Source: UBA1038 sp964481445
GTDB taxonomy: Bacteria > Bacillota > Clostridia > Christensenellales > Aristaeellaceae
NCBI GenBank assembly: GCA_964481445.1
Contig: CAYZTQ010000002.1
Location: 1-64,000 of the forward strand
Length of the DNA: 64,000 nt
Reading direction: 5' to 3'
Each line of letters opens with the position of its first letter. Positions within the stretch are counted from its first letter, which is position 1. A model generated the notes under the pieces. That model ran no database searches, was not told the origin of the DNA, and was given only the letters and a program-made list of their open reading frames with translations. The position numbers were made by a program, and so were the translations under genes. This document shows positions 59,804-64,000 of this stretch, one piece after another.

Positions 59804-59845
59804 AAAAAAGCTGAGGCGGTTTGCATCGTCTCAGCCTTTTGTTTT
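59804..59845. terminator. Bidirectional terminator between brnQ and gcvPB
   Basis: GCTGAGGCG (59810-59818) pairs with CGTCTCAGC (59827-59835), flanked by AAAAAA on the left and CTTTTGTTTT on the right, so U tracts exist on both strands. A second small hairpin, AAGGCCG/CGGCCTT (59763-59785), lies over the brnQ stop. Confidence 0.88.
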
Positions 59846-59852
59846 ACGGATT

Positions 59853-61265
59853 TTACTCTTCGAACTGATAGCGCAGAATGGGGCTGCGCGCGGCGGTCAC
59901 CTCATCAGGCCGGCCGATTGGCGTCGTTACGGGCGCCATGTGAAGGCTTTGAGGATCGCTTTCAATCTTCTCGCTGATGGCCCGGAACGCTGCCGCTGCC
60001 TCATCAAGGCTTTCCCGGCTTTCCGTTTCGGTAGGCTCCAGCATTAAAGCCTCATGCACAATCAGCGGGAAATACATCGTCGGCGGATGCATGCCGTAGT
60101 CAATCAGTCCCTTGGCGACATCCAGCGCCGAAACGCCTGTATCGTGCTTGGTCTTTTCAAGCGTCAGTACAAACTCGTGCATGCAGGTATGATCGTATGC
60201 CACCGGGAAATACTGCTTGACCTGATGCATCAGATAGTTCGCGTTCAATACCGCCATTTCAGCGGAAGCAGGGATGCCATCCGAGCCGAGGGTCAGAATA
60301 TAGGTAAGCGCCCGCATGACAATGCCGAAATTACCGTAATAGGAACGGACCTGCCCGATGCTTTCCGGCTTTCTGCCTTCTCCCATCAGAGAGCTTGGCA
60401 GATAGGCTTTCAGGAATGCCTTGCAGCCGACAGGGCCGGAGCCCGGGCCGCCGCCGCCGTGCGGGGTAGAGAAAGTCTTGTGCAGGTTCAGATGCACCAC
60501 ATCAAAGCCCATGTCACCCGGCCTGACCTTGCCCATGATGGGGTTCAGGTTCGCGCCGTCGTAGTAGCACAGGCCGCCGCACTGGTGAATCACCTTGGTG
60601 ATTTCAAGAATATTCGGATCAAACAACCCCAGCGTATTGGGGTTGGTCAGCATCAGGCCAGCCACCTCATCGCTGCAGGCAGCCTTCAGGGCATCCATAT
60701 CCACGCAGCCCTGGGCGTTTGACGGGATGTTGATGACGCCATAGCCGACCATGGCCGCGCTGGCCGGGTTGGTGCCGTGCGCGGAATCAGGAATGATGAT
60801 CTTGCTGCGCTTCGTATCCCCGCGCAGCTCATGATACTTTTTAATGAGCAGAAGCCCCGTATACTCGCCGTGCGCGCCAGCGGCAGGCTGGAAGGTCATG
60901 GCATCCATCCCCGTCACTTCGCACAGAAGAGACTGCGCAAGCTCTAGCGCGTCCAGGCATCCTTTGGTGCTTTCACGGGGCTGAAGCGGGTGAATGCCCT
61001 GGAAATTCGGCTCTGCCGCCACCGCTTCGTTGACGCGCGGGTTGTACTTCATCGTGCAGGAGCCGAGCGGATAGAAGCCATTGTTGACACCGAAGGCCTG
61101 CTTGGCAAGTCTGGTATAATGGCGCGAAATTTCGACCTCTGTCAGTTCGGGAAGTCTCGGCGCCGCCTTGCGAAGGTTTTGGGGCAGCTTTGTCTCAGGC
61201 ACATCGCAAGCTGGCAAATAGCTCATTCTGCGGCCTTTTGAACCGCTTTCAAAAAGCAATTTCAT
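59853..61265 (-). CDS. gcvPB: Glycine dehydrogenase (decarboxylating) subunit 2
   Basis: A 470-residue PLP subunit of the P-protein, which decarboxylates glycine and passes the aminomethyl group to GcvH. The PLP lysine lies in VVHLNLHKTFSTPHGGGGPG. YPLGSCTMKYNPR and FQPAAGAHGEYTGLL are family landmarks. The ATG at 61265 overlaps the gcvPA stop (ATGA), with GGAGGTG upstream. It is the last gene of the gcv operon, closed by a bidirectional terminator. Confidence 0.97.
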   Translation of the reverse strand: MKLLFESGSKGRRMSYLPACDVPETKLPQNLRKAAPRLPELTEVEISRHYTRLAKQAFGVNNGFYPLGSCTMKYNPRVNEAVAAEPNFQGIHPLQPRESTKGCLDALELAQSLLCEVTGMDAMTFQPAAGAHGEYTGLLLIKKYHELRGDTKRSKIIIPDSAHGTNPASAAMVGYGVINIPSNAQGCVDMDALKAACSDEVAGLMLTNPNTLGLFDPNILEITKVIHQCGGLCYYDGANLNPIMGKVRPGDMGFDVVHLNLHKTFSTPHGGGGPGSGPVGCKAFLKAYLPSSLMGEGRKPESIGQVRSYYGNFGIVMRALTYILTLGSDGIPASAEMAVLNANYLMHQVKQYFPVAYDHTCMHEFVLTLEKTKHDTGVSALDVAKGLIDYGMHPPTMYFPLIVHEALMLEPTETESRESLDEAAAAFRAISEKIESDPQSLHMAPVTTPIGRPDEVTAARSPILRYQFEE

Positions 61266-62581
61266 TGCGCGCACACCTCCCTGATGATTGTGATCACGCC
61301 GTCGAGCGTCTCCCTGCTCTGCTTTTCAGTGACGCACCAGAGCATGCCGTTCTCTATCGGAAGGCCGCTCAGAATGCCCCTTTCCATCAGGCGCCTTTCA
61401 AGCAGCTTCGCGTCCACAGGGCAGGCAGTCACGAACTCATTAAAGAATTCGCCCTGATAAACTCTGCTGAAGCCGGGGATTTTTTCAAGTTCTTTCGCGA
61501 AATAGTGCGCCTTGTGGTAGCACAGCTCAGCCGCCTGCCTGAACCCCTCCGGCCCCATGGCAGCCATGTATACCCCTGCTGTCATGGCGCAGAGCGCCTG
61601 ATTGGAGCACACGTTGCTGCTGGCCTTCTCGCGGCGGATATGCTGCTCGCGCGCCTGCAGGGTGAGTACAAAGGCTCTTCTTCCCTGCGCATCCTTCGTT
61701 TCGCCGACGATGCGTCCCGGCAGCAGTCTGGTCAGTTCTTTCCTGCATGCCAGAAAACCAAGGTAGGGACCGCCGAAACTGAGCGGCATGCCAAGCGGCT
61801 GTCCTTCTCCGGCGACAATATCAGCGCCCTGATCGGCCGGCGTTTCCAGCAGACCAAGTGAAATCGGATAAACCGACATGATTGCCTTGGCCCCGGCCGC
61901 GTGAATGATCTCATTGAGCTTTGCGGCGTCCTCTATCTGGCCGAAGAAATTGGGCTGCTGCGTCAGCACGCAGGCTGTTTTCTCATTCAGCATTTCGGCC
62001 AGCGCGTCCTGATCCGTTCTTCCGTCTTTCACCGGAACCACCCGGACATCCACATTCCTGCCCCAGCCATAGGTACGGATCGTCTCAATGGTTTCGGGAT
62101 GCACGCTGCCGGAAACAAGCACCTGGTCACGCCTGCGGTCAAGGCACATCATGGCGGCTTCCGCCGCGGAGGAAGCGCCATCGTACAGGGACGCGTTGCT
62201 GACATCCATGCCCGTCAGCTCGCAGATCATCGTCTGAAATTCAAAGATGCTCTGCAAAATGCCCTGGCTGATTTCTGCCTGGTAGGGCGTATAGGTAGTG
62301 CTGAACTCCTCCTTGGAGGTCACGCTGGCAACGATGGCGGGGATGTAGTGGTCATAAGCGCCAGCGCCGCGCAGAATGACGTCAAACCTTTTATTTTCAG
62401 ACGCAAGATTGCGCATTTTGCCCCGCACTTCCATCTCCGACAAACCTTTGGGAATGTTCAGAGGTTTCTTCAGCAGCACGCTTTCGGGAACATCATGATA
62501 CAAATCATTCATCGTCTGAAGGCCGATGGCCTTCAGCATTTCTTCCCTTTCCCGCTGTGTAGATGGGAGATAATTCCCCAT
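61262..62581 (-). CDS. gcvPA: Glycine dehydrogenase (decarboxylating) subunit 1
   Basis: A 439-residue partner of GcvPB; together they equal the single-chain P-protein of E. coli. YLPSTQREREEMLKAIG at the start, SLYDGASSAAEAAMM and LSFGGPYLGFLACRKEL mark the family. It lacks the PLP lysine, which is on GcvPB. GGAGGC lies before the ATG, 2 nt after gcvH. Confidence 0.97.
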   Translation of the reverse strand: MGNYLPSTQREREEMLKAIGLQTMNDLYHDVPESVLLKKPLNIPKGLSEMEVRGKMRNLASENKRFDVILRGAGAYDHYIPAIVASVTSKEEFSTTYTPYQAEISQGILQSIFEFQTMICELTGMDVSNASLYDGASSAAEAAMMCLDRRRDQVLVSGSVHPETIETIRTYGWGRNVDVRVVPVKDGRTDQDALAEMLNEKTACVLTQQPNFFGQIEDAAKLNEIIHAAGAKAIMSVYPISLGLLETPADQGADIVAGEGQPLGMPLSFGGPYLGFLACRKELTRLLPGRIVGETKDAQGRRAFVLTLQAREQHIRREKASSNVCSNQALCAMTAGVYMAAMGPEGFRQAAELCYHKAHYFAKELEKIPGFSRVYQGEFFNEFVTACPVDAKLLERRLMERGILSGLPIENGMLWCVTEKQSRETLDGVITIIREVCAQ

Positions 62582-62583
62582 TC

Positions 62584-62958
62584 TCAGGCCTCCTTCAGAA
62601 AATCCTCATATTCCTGCGCGGTAAGCAGCTCTTCCGTATCCGTAATGTCGCTGACGCGGATGATCCACGCCTCGTAGGGATGCTCATTGATGGTTTCGGG
62701 CGCGTCGGAAAGCGCTTCATTGGCCTGCGCGACCTTGCCGCTGACAGGGCTGATGACCTCGCTGACCGCTTTAACCGACTCAACATCCGCAAAGGAGCTG
62801 CCGGCCGTGACTTCATCGCCTTCCATCGGCAGGTTGATGAACACAATATCTCCCAGTTCTTTCTGAGCGAAATCCGTCAGGCCGATCAGCAGACTGCCGT
62901 CCTCATCCTTTACCCACTCGTGGGTTTTGGTATACCGCAGTTCGTTTGGATAACTCAT
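62584..62958 (-). CDS. gcvH: Glycine cleavage system H protein
   Basis: A 124-residue lipoyl carrier that shuttles the aminomethyl group among P, T and L proteins. The lipoylated lysine is K63 in VESVKAVSEV. The opening ELRYTKTHEWVK is diagnostic. GGAGGATTT precedes the ATG. Lipoylation enzymes and the L protein are not in this window. Confidence 0.97.
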   Translation of the reverse strand: MSYPNELRYTKTHEWVKDEDGSLLIGLTDFAQKELGDIVFINLPMEGDEVTAGSSFADVESVKAVSEVISPVSGKVAQANEALSDAPETINEHPYEAWIIRVSDITDTEELLTAQEYEDFLKEA

Positions 62959-62996
62959 AATTAAATCCTCCTCAAAATATCAATCAGCAGAGCTGA

Positions 62997-64000
62997 TTAC
63001 TTGCTTCTTTTATAAAACGGCAGTTCCGTTAATTTGCACTTGAGCCTGCGGCCTCTGACATCCGCTTCGTACACGGCGTTTGGATCGACCTTTGAGACAT
63101 CCACTAAAGCCATCGCGATCGCTTTGCCAAGGTAGGGCGCCATGGTGCCGCTGGTCGTCTCGCCAATTAGCTCGCCATTCAGGTAAACACCGCAATGTTC
63201 GCGGACAATCCCCCTGTCTGTCACCTCAAGACCGATGCGCGTGCGTTTGGGAGCGCCCTTGGCGAGGAGGGCTTCCTTGCCGATAAAATGCGGTTTGTCC
63301 ATTTTGACAAAGTAGGACAGGCCGGCCTCAAGCGGCGTAATCTCGTCCGTCATCTCGTGCCCGTAAAGCGGCATCCCCGCTTCCAGCCGCAGGGTATCCC
63401 GCGCGCCCAGCCCGCAGGGAATCAGGCCCTCCTCTTTTCCCGCATCCAGCAGCTTCTCGGCCAGAGCGACGGCCTGACCAGGCTGGCAGTAAAGCTCATA
63501 GCCAAGCTCGCCCGTATAGCCCGTGCGTGAAACCAGGCAGGGAATCCCCGCGACATCAACGTTCTGGTTGAAGGTATAGTATTTCTCAGGCAAAGAAGCG
63601 GCATCCGCCAATTTGGACAGAATCTGCTTTGCCTTAGGCCCCTGCAGCGCCAGCTGAGCGTACTGGTCAGAGAGGTCGGTTATCGTTACCCTGCCCTTCT
63701 GGTGGTCGCAAAACCATTTGAAATCCTTATCCTTATTGGCAGCGTTGACAATCAGCAGATACTTTTCCTCATCCATCCTGCAGCAGACCAGATCGTCTAC
63801 AATGCCGCCTTCGCGGTTGCAAATCGGGCTGTACCGGACACGGCCGATTTCCATCCCGGCCATATCATTCACCAGCAGTTCCTGCAGCAGCGTCAGCGCG
63901 TCCGGCCCTTCAAACTGAATTTCGCCCATGTGCGATACATCGAACAAGCCGCAGGCCCCGCGCACCGCGTTGTGTTCGGCTATCACTCCCGTCTGATACT
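62997..64000 (-). CDS. gcvT: Glycine cleavage system aminomethyltransferase T, 5' end outside window
   Basis: T-protein, which releases ammonia and gives methylene-tetrahydrofolate. The visible 333 residues begin in YQTGVIAEHNAVRGACGLFD, so only about 25-35 N-terminal residues are lacking beyond position 64000; the GTG at 63986 is not the real start. Folate-site landmarks are DVSHMGEIQFEGPDA and RTGYTGELGYELYC, and GLGARDTLRLEAGMPLYGHE is intact. The operon order is T-H-PA-PB. A promoter or glycine riboswitch would be beyond the window. Confidence 0.96.
   Translation of the reverse strand, partial: YQTGVIAEHNAVRGACGLFDVSHMGEIQFEGPDALTLLQELLVNDMAGMEIGRVRYSPICNREGGIVDDLVCCRMDEEKYLLIVNAANKDKDFKWFCDHQKGRVTITDLSDQYAQLALQGPKAKQILSKLADAASLPEKYYTFNQNVDVAGIPCLVSRTGYTGELGYELYCQPGQAVALAEKLLDAGKEEGLIPCGLGARDTLRLEAGMPLYGHEMTDEITPLEAGLSYFVKMDKPHFIGKEALLAKGAPKRTRIGLEVTDRGIVREHCGVYLNGELIGETTSGTMAPYLGKAIAMALVDVSKVDPNAVYEADVRGRRLKCKLTELPFYKRSK

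Noticed and set aside
1..64000. A search by eye for CRISPR arrays, toxin-antitoxin pairs, phage or transposase genes
   Set aside because: Nothing with the needed repeats or motifs was seen; the window is almost wholly core genome.

Overview
The window reads as a chromosomal segment of a Gram-positive anaerobe of the Bacillota, most likely an uncultured member of class Clostridia. Signs are a T-box leader, ThiI without a rhodanese domain next to a NifS-type desulfurase, the DarA/HolB/RicT trio, MutS2 with an Smr domain, an Asp23/AmaP module, split glycine dehydrogenase subunits, strong AGGAGG ribosome sites, frequent TTG/GTG starts, and an RNase P RNA that looks like type A. Three runs of exactly 100 N show that this is a scaffolded draft. 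Two of them are flanked by identical 55-nt copies, which points to metagenome or short-read assembly. No phage, transposon, CRISPR array or defence island is visible.

Layout. 1-291: tRNA cluster on the minus strand (Pro-Glu-CAT). 398-9025 (+): peptidylprolyl isomerase, zapA, U32 protein, mutS2, a two-component pair and ispE. 8994-9482 (-): unknown one-TM protein. 9661-14247 (+): Gld-like ABC exporter cassette. 14233-19306 (-): greA, lysS, unknown anchored protein, HAD-thymidylate kinase fusion and mnmA, from a promoter with a structured leader. 19645-21078 (+): peptidoglycan-binding lipoprotein. 21148-27617 (-): plsX, acpP, rnc, smc, ftsY. 27815-30092 (+): darA, holB, ricT. 30161-31673 (-): amino-acid binding protein and permease. 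31837-32487 (+): rhomboid-like protein. 32541-42716 (-): ylxM, ffh, rpsP, khpA, rimM, trmD, dgt, dnaG, rpoD, trmK, nif3-like, zinc-ribbon protein and rnpB. 42807-52486 (-): asp23, amaP, DUF2273, nusB, TsaD paralogue, folD, xseA, xseB, ispA, PAP2-like, membrane protein, nifS and thiI. 52551-56939 (-): T-box, hisS, aspS, nudC. 56991-58424 (+): pgi. 58659-59789 (+): brnQ, broken by a gap. 59853-64000 (-): gcvT (cut by the window end), gcvH, gcvPA, gcvPB.

Most genes are housekeeping and lie in tightly coupled operons with ATGA, TTGA or TAATG overlaps. The SRP pathway appears twice (ffh/ylxM and ftsY), tRNA and ribosome maturation many times (mnmA, thiI/nifS, trmD, trmK, rimM, rnc, ricT, rnpB), and replication, segregation and repair through dnaG, holB, smc, mutS2 and xseAB.

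The observations most worth following are: the hisS-aspS T-box, whose specifier GACAC holds overlapping Asp and His codons and whose T-box bulge fits tRNA-Asp better; the shared -35 of the divergent hisS and pgi promoters; the HAD-Tmk fusion; an attenuator-like greA leader; a repeated GTCAAGC/GCTTGAC inverted-repeat motif around the ylxM-ffh promoter; and the assembly duplications that artificially break trmD and aspS. I did not find a convincing wholly new multi-gene system.
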